In this document: positions 56,182 to 64,000 of the stretch, piece after piece
How positions within the stretch are numbered: position 1 is the stretch's first letter
Layout: each line of letters opens with the position of its first letter
Source: Bacteroidota bacterium
GTDB taxonomy: Bacteria; Bacteroidota; Bacteroidia; Chitinophagales; Saprospiraceae
NCBI GenBank assembly: GCA_020160935.1
Contig: JAIUPL010000002.1
Span: 124,001-188,000 of the forward strand
Direction: 5' to 3'
Length of the DNA stretch: 64,000 bases
The notes under the pieces: model-generated
Database searches by the model: none
What the model saw: the letters and a program-made list of their open reading frames with translations, nothing else
Told to the model about the DNA's origin: nothing
Program-made: the position numbers and the translations under genes

Positions 56182-58443
56182 ATGAATAGAACTATCCTCT
56201 TGCTTGCACTATGTACTTCCCTTTCTTCCCTTCCGGCACAAACGAACCCCGGCATACGAGCCCGGGTAATCGACGCGCTTACCCGCGAACCGTTGGTAGC
56301 GGCCACCGTATCCTTCGACGGTCAGGGCGGCATGTACACCGACTCACTTGGCCGCTTTCAACTGACGGCGCCGGCTGCCGTCCACATCCGCATGCTGGGC
56401 TACAACGCCTGGTCGGGCCGATTGCAGGCCGCCGCAGAAGAAACACTCATTCTGCTCGAACCCGCTGAACAAGCCCTGGGAACGGTCGTCATTTCGGCCA
56501 CCATGAAGGAAGTGACGAAAGACGCTTCGCCCATTCCTGTAGAAATTTACACTCCGCGTTTTTTTCAGAAAAATGCCACCCCCAACCTGTTTGAGGCATT
56601 GACAATTGTAAACGGTGTACGCCCGCAACTCAACTGCAACGTATGCAGTACGGGCGATATCCACATCAACGGCATGGAAGGCCCGTACACGATGGTGACC
56701 ATCGACGGCATGCCGATTGTGAGCGGATTGTCGACGGTGTACGGACTCAGCGGCATCCCCAACGGGCTGGTGGAACGCATCGAAGTGGTGAAAGGACCGG
56801 CCGGAACGCTGTATGGCTCGGAGGCCGTGGGGGGTATGGTGAATGTGATTACCAAAGATGCTACCACTGCACCTCGTTTTTTTGTGGATATGTTTGGCAC
56901 GCATATAGGCGAAATGAACCTCGACGGCGCTGTGGCCGCTCGCAGTGGCAATGCGCATACCTTGCTGGGAATCAATTATTTCCGTTTCAACAACCGGCTC
57001 GATATCAATGGCGACAATTTCACCGACATGACGCTGCAAGATCGAGTGTCGGTGTTCAATAAATGGTCGTTCAGGAGGCCGCAACAGCGCATTGCTTCTT
57101 TTGCAGCGCGGTATGTGTACGAAGACCGTTTTGGAGGCGAAATGCAATGGGCGCCCGAGTGGCGTGGCACAGACAGCATTTATGGCGAAAGTATTTATAC
57201 CAACCGCGTCGAACTGCTGGGAAAATACCAGTTGCCCACTGCCCGTCGCCGCATGATGCTTGACCTGTCGTGGAACCTGCACCACCAGAATTCGGTGTAT
57301 GGAAAAACCGTTTACCTCGGCAAACAGCAAATCGCCTTTGCACAGTTTACTACCGACCTGCCGCTTGGCAAACGCCACGACGCACTCCTTGGCGCAGCCT
57401 TGCGCTACACCGCCTACGACGACAATACACCGGCCACTGCCAGGCCCGACGGCATCCAAAATGCACCTTCCAATACCTGGCTGCCAGGCATTTTCCTGCA
57501 AGACGAACTCGAACTCAATGCCCGCAATCGCCTGCTGCTGGGCCTGCGCTACGACTACCATTCGGCACATGGCAACATCCTGACCCCGCGCATCAGTTGG
57601 AAACGCGCACAAAATGCCCAGAACATCCTGCGTCTGACAGCCGGCTCAGGCTATCGGGTTGCCAATATATTTACAGAAGATCACGCTGCGCTCAGCGGCG
57701 CCCGCGAAGTGGTGATCATGGAAGACCTGCGCCCGGAACGATCCTGGAATGGTAACCTGAATTATGTCTGCAAATTTTATCCTGCCCGCGCGGGCTTTAT
57801 CGGACTCGACGCATCGCTGTTTTATACCTGGTTCAGCAACCAGATTGTACCGGATTTTACAACCGATGCCAACAAGATTATTTACGACAACCTCGACGGG
57901 CATGCCGTTTCGTCGGGTATTTCGCTGAATGTGGATGTCAATTTTCTCAATGGACTGAAAATCATGGGCGGCGCGACTGCCATGAATGTATATCGGGTGG
58001 AAAATGATGTGCGGCAGCCACAACTGTTCGCTCCGCCGCTATCGGGTACCTGGACACTGTCGTATCCAATTCCCAAATTGCGCCTCAGCATCGACTATAC
58101 AGGTCATCTGAGCAGCCCCATGCACCTGCCCGTGCTGCCCAATGACCCGCGACCTGCGCAGTCGCCCTGGTTTTCCATTCACAATGTGCAACTTACCTGG
58201 AAACCCGCCCGCCCCGAAAATCGCGTCGGCAACAAACAACTGGATCAACTGGAATTGTACATGGGTATCAAAAATCTGTTCGGATTTTACCCGCGTGAAG
58301 AAATCATCCTGCGCGCCTTCGATCCTTTTGACAAATACGTTCATGTGGATAACCCGAACGGATTCACCTTCGACCCCACATACAACTATGCCCCGGTGCA
58401 GCGGCAACGGGTATTGCTGGGGGTAAGGTGGAAGTGGGAGTGA
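56182..58443 (+). CDS. TonB-dependent receptor, possibly for a metal or metal complex
   Basis: 753 aa. Signal peptide MNRTILLLALCTSLSSLPAQ, carboxypeptidase-D-like domain (RARVIDALTREPLVAATVSF, GMYTDSLGRFQLTAP), then the plug: TPNLFEALTIVNGVRPQLNC, NVCSTGDIHINGMEGPYTMV, IDGMPIVSGLSTVYGLSGIP, RIEVVKGPAGTLYGSEAVGG. The CxxC in the plug (QLNCNVCST) is not usual in sugar receptors and is found in a receptor group I associate with metal uptake. The barrel ends in RQRVLLGVRWKWE with a terminal Trp. No SusD partner follows, so it is not a SusC. Operator upstream agrees with iron or manganese control (inference). Confidence 0.85.
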   Translation: MNRTILLLALCTSLSSLPAQTNPGIRARVIDALTREPLVAATVSFDGQGGMYTDSLGRFQLTAPAAVHIRMLGYNAWSGRLQAAAEETLILLEPAEQALGTVVISATMKEVTKDASPIPVEIYTPRFFQKNATPNLFEALTIVNGVRPQLNCNVCSTGDIHINGMEGPYTMVTIDGMPIVSGLSTVYGLSGIPNGLVERIEVVKGPAGTLYGSEAVGGMVNVITKDATTAPRFFVDMFGTHIGEMNLDGAVAARSGNAHTLLGINYFRFNNRLDINGDNFTDMTLQDRVSVFNKWSFRRPQQRIASFAARYVYEDRFGGEMQWAPEWRGTDSIYGESIYTNRVELLGKYQLPTARRRMMLDLSWNLHHQNSVYGKTVYLGKQQIAFAQFTTDLPLGKRHDALLGAALRYTAYDDNTPATARPDGIQNAPSNTWLPGIFLQDELELNARNRLLLGLRYDYHSAHGNILTPRISWKRAQNAQNILRLTAGSGYRVANIFTEDHAALSGAREVVIMEDLRPERSWNGNLNYVCKFYPARAGFIGLDASLFYTWFSNQIVPDFTTDANKIIYDNLDGHAVSSGISLNVDVNFLNGLKIMGGATAMNVYRVENDVRQPQLFAPPLSGTWTLSYPIPKLRLSIDYTGHLSSPMHLPVLPNDPRPAQSPWFSIHNVQLTWKPARPENRVGNKQLDQLELYMGIKNLFGFYPREEIILRAFDPFDKYVHVDNPNGFTFDPTYNYAPVQRQRVLLGVRWKWE

Positions 58444-58448
58444 GTTTT

Positions 58449-58664
58449 CAAGGGGCAAGAGGCAAGGGGCAAGAGGCAAAGGGCAAAAGTGCAAGAGGCA
58501 AAGGGCAAGAGGCAAAGGGCAAGAGGCAAAGAGCAAGAGACAAAGGGCAAAAGGCAAAGGGCAAAAGGCGAATTTTGGAAGAACCGAGCCTTTGCCTCTT
58601 GCCCTTTGCCTCTTGCCCTTTGCCTCTTGCCCTTTGCCCCTTGCCTCTTGCCCCTTGCCCCTTG
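58449..58664. repeat. Long stem-loop between convergent genes, AGAGGCA/AAGGGCA heptamers
   Basis: Left arm 58449-58569 (about seventeen heptamers), loop 58570-58586, right arm 58587-58664 (eleven heptamers). It fills the gap between the TonB receptor stop and the stop of the ACS/GNAT gene (58666-58668). Confidence 0.95.
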
Positions 58665-58665
58665 A

Positions 58666-61335
58666 TCAAATCACTTTCTCCGCCACATCAAACTCTTCCT
58701 CCGTGCTTTTGATCACAAAACCCTTGCGCTGGAACAGCCGCCGCATGTCGCCGTTGATTTTTAGGAAAGAGCCGTACACCATACGGTAGCCCTGTTCTTT
58801 GGCGATGTCGAGGATATAATCGGTGAGGATGCTGCCCAGGCCATGGCCCTGCCATGCATCGGTGATGAGAATGGCGTATTCGGCTGTTTCGCGCCAGCCA
58901 TCGCCGACGATGCGCACCACACCAATGAGTTCTTTCTGGCCTTTTCGTTCGATTTCGGCCACGATGGCTATTTCACGGTCGTAGTCGATGTGGGTAAAAC
59001 GCGTGAGCATCTGGTGGTTGAGGCCGGAGAGGTAGCCGAAAAAACGGAAATAAAGCGATTCGCGCGAGGTGTTCTCCACCAGCCGTGCTTCCAGTGCTTC
59101 GTCTTCAGGCCGGATAGGACGCAGCAATACTTTGGTGCCGTCTCGCAACTGCACTTTTTTGATCCATTGCGTGGGGTAGGGTAAGATGCTGAGGTGGCTA
59201 TATGGCTCGCGCTGGCGACCGGGGTCGCGTTCGAGGGTGACAGCGGCGTCCAGGGCGATACCGCCTTCGGCATTCATGGCAAAGGGGTTGATGTCGATTT
59301 CCCGGATGTCGGGGAAATCCATGACGAGGTAGGCAAAGCGGCAGAGAATGTGCTCCAGATACTCCATCGGGACAGCGGGCACATGCCGGTAGCCTTGCAG
59401 AAGGCGACTGATACGCGTACCTTCTACCAAATGCCTGGCAAGTGCACGATTGAGTGGAGGCAGGGCGATCGCACGATCCTGCCAGATTTCCGTAGCAGCG
59501 CCTCCGAGGCCGAACACCACCACAGGTCCAAAAACGGCGTCTTTGACCGTGCCGATGAGCAGTTCGTGCTGTACATCCCACATTTTTTCTACTAAAACAC
59601 CCATAATGCGCGCATCTGGGCGTTTTTTCTGCACATTTTCCAACAGCGAGTGGTAGGCGCGCCGCACATCGGCTTCCGATTCCAGTCCAAGCCGTACGCC
59701 ATTCACATCCGATTTGTGCCAGATGTCGGGCGATTCGATTTTCATAACGACAGGCAGACCTATACTCAGGGCGTGGGCAACGGCCTCATCTTCGGTACGC
59801 GCCAGTTTGCCGATGTTGACCGGTATGCCGTAGCATTGGAGCAACTGCATGGATTCGCTTTCACTGAGTTCCGTGCGGCCTTTTTTGCGCAATTGTTCGA
59901 CAATACCCCGCGCTTTTTCGCGCTGAAAACCTAGTTCGAGCGGCATATCGGGCGGCGTTTCGTACAACAATTCCAGTGTATCGTGGTAGTTGACCATTTT
60001 CATAAACACCTCAACGGCCCGTTCGGGGAACGGATACCAGGGTATTTTTTCCGATTCCAGCAATCGGCGGCCGGGGCCCATGCTGTGCAGACCCATCCAG
60101 GCTGCATACACAGGTTTGCTTTTTACCTTTTTCGATTCCTCCACAACTACCTGGGCAAACTCGGTGGGATCGGTCATGTTTTGTGCCGTCAGGATACACA
60201 AAACGGCATCCACGCCGGTATCGTGCAGGCAGGTTTTGAGGGCCGCGCGGTAGCGTTCGGGGTTAGCGTCGCCCAGCACATCCACCGGATTGGAGCGGCT
60301 CCAGGCCGGTGGCATGATGGTATCGAGGGCACTGAGTGCTGTGGGCTGCAGGGTAGCCAGTACGCCGTCGCGTTGGGCCAGCCAGTCGGTGGCCAGAATG
60401 GCCGGGCCGCCAGCATTGGTGACAATGGCGAGGCGGTTGGAGGCAGGTAGAGGCTGCATGGAAAGCGCCTGTGCACAATCGAACAATTGTTGCACCGTAG
60501 CCGCCCGGATAACTCCTGCACGATGGAAGGCTGCATCAAACACGGCATCGTTGCCAGCCATGCTGCCCGTATGTGAAAAAGTAGCGCGCGCGCCATCCTT
60601 GCTGCGGCCGGCTTTGAGGATCACGATGGGTTTGGAGCGGGCGAAGGCCCGGGCGGCCGACATAAACTTGCGGGCATTCACCAGGCTTTCCATATAAATC
60701 AGGATGCAGGCCGTACGATTATCGGAGCCGAAATAATCGATCAGGTGGTCGAAACCGATGTCGGCCATGCCGCCGATGGATACAAAATGGCTGAAACCTA
60801 CATTTTTTTCTGCTGCCCAGTCCAGGATGGCGCTGCCCATCGCCGCACTTTGGGATATGAATGCCACCCGGCCGTGGGCGGGCATGGCAGGTGCATAGGT
60901 GGCATTGAGGCCCAGGGACGGCGTGAGCAGACCAAGGCAGTTGGGGCCGATGAGCCGGATGCCATGTTCTTTTGCCTGCGCTTTCAGGTCGCGAAAGAGC
61001 GCTTCGCCTGTTTCGCCGGCTTCTTTAAAACCAGCAGAAAGTACCAGCACGGATACGATGCCTTTTTTTCCGCATTCTTTCATCAGGGCAGGCACAATAG
61101 GCGCCGGCGTGACGATGATGGTGAGGTCGGGCACTTTGGGCAATTTGCTTACACTGGGGTAGCATTTCAGCCCGTTCAGGGTTTGGTATTTCGGATTGAC
61201 CGGAAAAATATCCCCTTTAAAACCTGCAGACAGCAGGTTTTGCAATACGGCATGCCCGATTTTTTCGGGCTTTTCAGTAGCGCCGATCAGGGCAACCGAT
61301 TGGGGACGGAAGAAATGATCGAGGATTTTTTTCAT
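58666..61335 (-). CDS. Pat-like lysine acetyltransferase: ADP-forming acyl-CoA synthetase fused to GNAT
   Basis: 889 aa. CoA-binding domain (1-120: FFRPQSVALIGATEKPEKIG, IFPVNPKYQTLNGLKCYPSV), succinyl-CoA-synthetase-like parts with FISQSAAMGSAILDWAAEKN and RATFSHTGSMAGNDAVFDAA (His of the phosphate-carrying type), ATP-grasp domain at about 480-690 (YGIPVNIGKLARTEDEAVAH, VVMKIESPDIWHKSDVNGVR), and a C-terminal GNAT domain (about 720-889: VLLRPIRPEDEALEARLVEN, YAILITDAWQGHGLGSILTD). This is the layout of Pat/PatZ enzymes that acetylate lysines in acetyl-CoA synthetase and other proteins. The histone-deacetylase-family gene next to it supports that reading. Confidence 0.9.
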   Translation of the reverse strand: MKKILDHFFRPQSVALIGATEKPEKIGHAVLQNLLSAGFKGDIFPVNPKYQTLNGLKCYPSVSKLPKVPDLTIIVTPAPIVPALMKECGKKGIVSVLVLSAGFKEAGETGEALFRDLKAQAKEHGIRLIGPNCLGLLTPSLGLNATYAPAMPAHGRVAFISQSAAMGSAILDWAAEKNVGFSHFVSIGGMADIGFDHLIDYFGSDNRTACILIYMESLVNARKFMSAARAFARSKPIVILKAGRSKDGARATFSHTGSMAGNDAVFDAAFHRAGVIRAATVQQLFDCAQALSMQPLPASNRLAIVTNAGGPAILATDWLAQRDGVLATLQPTALSALDTIMPPAWSRSNPVDVLGDANPERYRAALKTCLHDTGVDAVLCILTAQNMTDPTEFAQVVVEESKKVKSKPVYAAWMGLHSMGPGRRLLESEKIPWYPFPERAVEVFMKMVNYHDTLELLYETPPDMPLELGFQREKARGIVEQLRKKGRTELSESESMQLLQCYGIPVNIGKLARTEDEAVAHALSIGLPVVMKIESPDIWHKSDVNGVRLGLESEADVRRAYHSLLENVQKKRPDARIMGVLVEKMWDVQHELLIGTVKDAVFGPVVVFGLGGAATEIWQDRAIALPPLNRALARHLVEGTRISRLLQGYRHVPAVPMEYLEHILCRFAYLVMDFPDIREIDINPFAMNAEGGIALDAAVTLERDPGRQREPYSHLSILPYPTQWIKKVQLRDGTKVLLRPIRPEDEALEARLVENTSRESLYFRFFGYLSGLNHQMLTRFTHIDYDREIAIVAEIERKGQKELIGVVRIVGDGWRETAEYAILITDAWQGHGLGSILTDYILDIAKEQGYRMVYGSFLKINGDMRRLFQRKGFVIKSTEEEFDVAEKVI

Positions 61336-61341
61336 TGGAAC

Positions 61342-61479
61342 GCGGATTACGCAGATTTAGGACACGGATTACACAGATTGAAACACGGATTGCGCGGATT
61401 GAAACACGGATTACACGGATTTTTCTTTGACTGAAAACCAATCTGCGTAAATCCGTTTCCTCCGTGCAATCCGTGTTTC
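61342..61479. repeat. Intergenic inverted repeat, ACACGGATT words
   Basis: Left arm 61342-61421, four to five copies of a ACACGGATTRCRCGGATT-like unit; right arm 61440-61479 in the opposite sense. Pairing is best in GAAACACGGATTGC at the outer end. The right arm contains the stop codon of the deacetylase gene. Confidence 0.85.
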
Positions 61480-62440
61480 AAAACCTCCAGTACTTGTTCA
61501 AATACGATGCGGCCAGGTGCAAATGCAATTCGTATGTTTCCCAGATACGCATACCCGAAGAAGTGCCGGCTTCGTGATGCGGCATAGGCTCGCCATTTAT
61601 GCCGGCGATAAAATTGTGCACCAGTTTGGGCAGTTCTTCCGTATCGTAGCCGCCTTCGAGCACGCCGAACAGTTTGTCGCGGAAGGTTTGGGCCAGCAGT
61701 TTACCAACTTTGTAGTAAAAGTGGCCGGATGCGCGCAATTGCAGCAAGGGATCGAACTGGTGTGCATCGAAACCGGCAGAAATGGCAACTACATCGGGAT
61801 TGAAGTGCTCTGCTGCGGGCAACATATACTCGACGGAATGGAGTAGAATATCGTCGCCACTGCCTGCCGGAAGTGGCACATTAAAGGTAAATCCTTTGCC
61901 TTTGCCGGCGCCGATTTCGTGGGCAGCGCCATTGCCGGGATACGCCGGATATTGATGCATCGACCAGTACAGTACCTGATCGGAGTTGTAAAAAATGTCC
62001 ATAGTGCCATCGCCAAGATGTCCGTCGAAATCCAGGATCAGCACTTTTTTGCCTTTGCTGGCAGCCAGTTGGGCGGCTACCGCTACGTTGTTGAACAGGC
62101 AAAAGCCGTGCGATTCTTCGGCAAAAGCATGGTGGCCGGGAGGCCGCACCAGCGCAAAATCGCCGCGCTCCATCGCCATGATGGTTGCGCCGACGGCACA
62201 GGTGGCGGCTTTGAAACTCCCGGGACATACGACGGTATCGCCGTCGAGGTCGAGGCTGTTCTGGCAGTGCGTACGCACCATTTCAATATATGAACGTGGG
62301 TGCACCAGATCGAGGTAGGCTTCGCCATCAAGCAAAAGTGGTTCGGCCGGCAGTTCACCAAATGCCAGCAGGCGCTTTCGGTTTTCCGGGTGCGTACCAT
62401 TATCATGGTCGAGAAAAACAGGGTGGGAAATTATTTTCAT
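61478..62440 (-). CDS. Histone deacetylase family protein (AcuC-like)
   Basis: 320 aa from ATG 62440 (MKIISHPVFLDHDNGTHPEN). Zinc-dependent deacetylase signature: LVRPPGHHAFAEESHGFCLF with the catalytic His pair, VLILDFDGHLGDGTMDIFYN with the zinc-binding Asp and His, AISAGFDAHQFDPL with the third ligand Asp, and VLEGGYDTEELP with the transition-state Tyr. The second His of the usual DxHHG is Leu here. It lies directly upstream of the Pat-like gene, so the two should reverse each other on the same targets, as AcuA/AcuC do. Confidence 0.92.
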   Translation of the reverse strand: MKIISHPVFLDHDNGTHPENRKRLLAFGELPAEPLLLDGEAYLDLVHPRSYIEMVRTHCQNSLDLDGDTVVCPGSFKAATCAVGATIMAMERGDFALVRPPGHHAFAEESHGFCLFNNVAVAAQLAASKGKKVLILDFDGHLGDGTMDIFYNSDQVLYWSMHQYPAYPGNGAAHEIGAGKGKGFTFNVPLPAGSGDDILLHSVEYMLPAAEHFNPDVVAISAGFDAHQFDPLLQLRASGHFYYKVGKLLAQTFRDKLFGVLEGGYDTEELPKLVHNFIAGINGEPMPHHEAGTSSGMRIWETYELHLHLAASYLNKYWRF

Positions 62441-62589
62441 ACCGATACTTGTTGCCGACAAAGGTAAATGATCGCAATTATAGCCCGTGTGAAGAAGATC
62501 ATCCTTCAGGGTGATATGCGGCGAATGAACTGGGAAAGGTTTGGGGCTTGCGAAAAGCAGAAATTTTCGAACATTTGCGGCAGGAGGGA

Positions 62590-62719
62590 TGAGTTATGAG
62601 TTATGAGTTATGAGTTATGAGTTATGAGTTATGATGCTGTACTCATGGCTTTGTAAATAGTGTGGCCACAAGCAGCGTGAGTATAACTCATAACTCATAA
62701 CTCATAACTCTATAACTCC
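62590..62719. repeat. Stem-loop in a divergent gap, GAGTTAT heptamers
   Basis: Left arm of six GAGTTAT heptamers (62590-62634), weak core with TGCTGTACTCA, right arm of ATAACTC heptamers (62683-62719). Unlike the others it lies between divergent genes. Confidence 0.92.
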
Positions 62720-62747
62720 TCTGCCACCATCTACAAACCCACCCACC

Positions 62748-63623
62748 ATGATTCTCGTTACCGGCGCCAACGGACAACTCGGGCAGTCTTTTCAAAAAAT
62801 GGCTGCTCAATACCCGAACCTGCAGTTCCTGTTTGCGGGTTCTGCTCAATTGGATATTGGGGATAACAAGGCTGTGAAGCGTTTTTTTCAGCAACATAAC
62901 CTGCGTGGTTGCATCAATTGCGCGGCCTACACGGCCGTAGACAAAGCAGAATCGGAACCCGAACAAGCGCAGCGCATCAATGTGAGCGGCGTGCAACACT
63001 TGGCGCGCGCCTGTGCAGCACAGCATATTCCGCTGATTCATTTTTCCACCGACTATGTGTACCATTCCCGGCAGAATCGCCCATTTGTGGAAACCGATGC
63101 GGTCAGCCCCAAAGGTGTGTATGCGCGTACCAAATTGCAGGGAGAGCGTGCCGCCCTGCGCCTGCATCCCACAGGGGCAATGGTCATTCGTACCTCGTGG
63201 GTGTACTCGGAATTTGGCCATAATTTTTTGAAAACCATGCTTCGCCTGGGCGCCGAGCGCCCGGCTTTATCGGTGGTATTCGACCAGATCGGTACGCCTA
63301 CGTATGCGCCCGATCTGGCTGAAGCCGTACTTTTTATCATCGATCGCGTGCAGCATGGGGTACTTTCGGGTAGCCAATTGCCGGGTATTTGGCACTATTC
63401 CAATGAAGGAGTGGCCAGTTGGTACGATTTTGCGCAGGCGATCTTTGATATACAAGGCTTATCGTGCCGCGTGTCGCCCATTGAAACGGCTAAGTATCCC
63501 ACACCGGCACAGCGCCCGCCATTTAGCGTAATGAACAAATTGAAGATCAAGAACCGGTTGGGGGTGGAGATTCCGCACTGGCGGGAAAGTTTGGAAAAAT
63601 GTTTGGGTGAAATGGGGAAGTGA
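62748..63623 (+). CDS. rfbD: dTDP-4-dehydrorhamnose reductase
   Basis: 291 aa. Rossmann motif at the very start (ILVTGANGQLGQSFQKM), CINCAAYTAVDKAESEPEQA, IHFSTDYVYHSRQNRPFVET, catalytic YxxxK in GVYARTKLQGERAAL, VIRTSWVYSEFGHNFLKTML, and GTPTYAPDLAEAVL. It reduces dTDP-6-deoxy-lyxo-4-hexulose to dTDP-L-rhamnose with NADPH. rfbA, B and C are not adjacent. The 5' gap is filled by the GAGTTAT stem-loop. Confidence 0.94.
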   Translation: MILVTGANGQLGQSFQKMAAQYPNLQFLFAGSAQLDIGDNKAVKRFFQQHNLRGCINCAAYTAVDKAESEPEQAQRINVSGVQHLARACAAQHIPLIHFSTDYVYHSRQNRPFVETDAVSPKGVYARTKLQGERAALRLHPTGAMVIRTSWVYSEFGHNFLKTMLRLGAERPALSVVFDQIGTPTYAPDLAEAVLFIIDRVQHGVLSGSQLPGIWHYSNEGVASWYDFAQAIFDIQGLSCRVSPIETAKYPTPAQRPPFSVMNKLKIKNRLGVEIPHWRESLEKCLGEMGK

Positions 63624-63655
63624 ATCAGTGTTCCAGATATCCAGATATACAACAC

Positions 63656-64000
63656 ATGTTATGGCCTTTCTTACATAAAAAACTCCGCGACCGCATTCCG
63701 GTCATGCTGTTGCTGGTGCTGCAGAGCGAAGGTAGTTCGCCGGGGCGGCAGGGATTCAAGATGGGCGTTTCGGCCGACAGCGATTTGCTGGGCAGCATCG
63801 GTGGCGGTATCATGGAGCACAAACTGGTGGAAAAAGCACTTGCCTTGCTGGCCCGGCACCATCCAGGTGTTTCTACCATGTGGCAGCACCACAACAAAAC
63901 ACAGCCTTCCGACCGCTCGGGCATGATCTGCTCGGGAAGCCAGCGGATCGTATTCGTGCCGCTGACGCCCCTGCACCTGCCGTTGCTGGAAATGATTCTG
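63656..64000 (+). CDS. XdhC family protein, truncated by the window end
   Basis: 115 codons visible from ATG 63656, frame open to the window end. FLHKKLRDRIPVMLLLVLQS then EGSSPGRQGFKMGVSADSDL, LGSIGGGIMEHKLVEKALAL and DRSGMICSGSQRIVF match the XdhC/CoxF N-terminal domain, including the Cys-containing SGMICSG. These proteins handle sulfuration or insertion of the molybdenum cofactor in xanthine dehydrogenase type enzymes. The dehydrogenase should lie nearby, outside the window. Confidence 0.85.
   Translation, partial: MLWPFLHKKLRDRIPVMLLLVLQSEGSSPGRQGFKMGVSADSDLLGSIGGGIMEHKLVEKALALLARHHPGVSTMWQHHNKTQPSDRSGMICSGSQRIVFVPLTPLHLPLLEMIL

Noticed and set aside
17461-62719. CRISPR array as an explanation of the tandem repeats
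   Set aside because: Units are 7-9 bp with no spacers, and arms are mirrored; no cas gene is present.

Overview
The window reads as a piece of a Bacteroidota chromosome, most likely from the Saprospiria / Haliscomenobacter-Lewinella side (family-level placement is inference). The signs are three T9SS sorting-domain proteins, a giant TANFOR-domain protein, DUF5916 and SusD-free TonB-receptor biology, an AURKAIP1/COX24-type 30-residue ribosomal protein, lack of obvious Shine-Dalgarno sequences, and promoters of the Bacteroidota type (TTTG, about 20 bp, TAnnTTTG). Base composition is moderate to GC-rich except for an AT-rich island at about 28.5-31.9 kb.

Layout. 1-10.5 kb (minus): secreted/surface block of T9SS protein, S74 tail-fibre-like protein, outer-membrane barrel and a >1700-residue TANFOR protein that runs off the window. 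10.7-14.0 kb (minus): RNase G, mS38-like peptide, TPR protein, HU. 14.4-20.5 kb: YicC RNase, FGE-like protein, XseB, SET protein, a four-helix-bundle protein inside an inverted repeat, and a LemA-TPM-TPM set, then a TrmH methyltransferase. 20.6-26.9 kb (plus): BamA/TamA-like gene split by an in-frame TAA, DUF937-OmpA protein, Kbl, LytTR regulator. 27.1-31.9 kb: EAD11-like/TIR protein, tRNA-Val, tRNA-Pro, then an AT-rich island with an IS1-family element, two decapitated gene remnants (one a second TIR) and a DUF262/HNH GmrSD-like protein. 32.6-46.1 kb: a frameshifted T9SS protein, S33 hydrolase, lipoprotein, ECF sigma factor with an overlapping membrane/barrel partner, and a 1266-residue HYR/T9SS protein. 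46.2-64 kb: ABC-F ATPase, TrmB, DUF5916, lipoprotein, DUF3137 / RHH-like / ParA set, S24 repressor, TonB receptor with a possible metal-responsive operator, a lysine acetyltransferase-like ACS/GNAT paired with an HDAC-family deacetylase, RfbD, and the start of an XdhC-family gene.

The most unusual feature is in the spaces between the genes. About fourteen intergenic gaps are filled, often from stop codon to stop or start codon, by very long stem-loops whose arms are tandem short words, mostly heptamers (GTGAGAG, GAGTTAT, AAGTCCT, GGGCAAA/AGAGGCA). The words differ between loci but are mirrored almost perfectly between the two arms of one locus. Several share an apex core, GTAGAGTGTACCGCTTTGC, with paired changes. 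One sits between two tRNA genes; several supply the stop codon of the adjacent gene. I treat this as the main candidate for an undescribed repeat system. Two in-frame TAA codons and one frameshift in otherwise intact genes may be real decay or sequence errors; I cannot tell which from the window alone.
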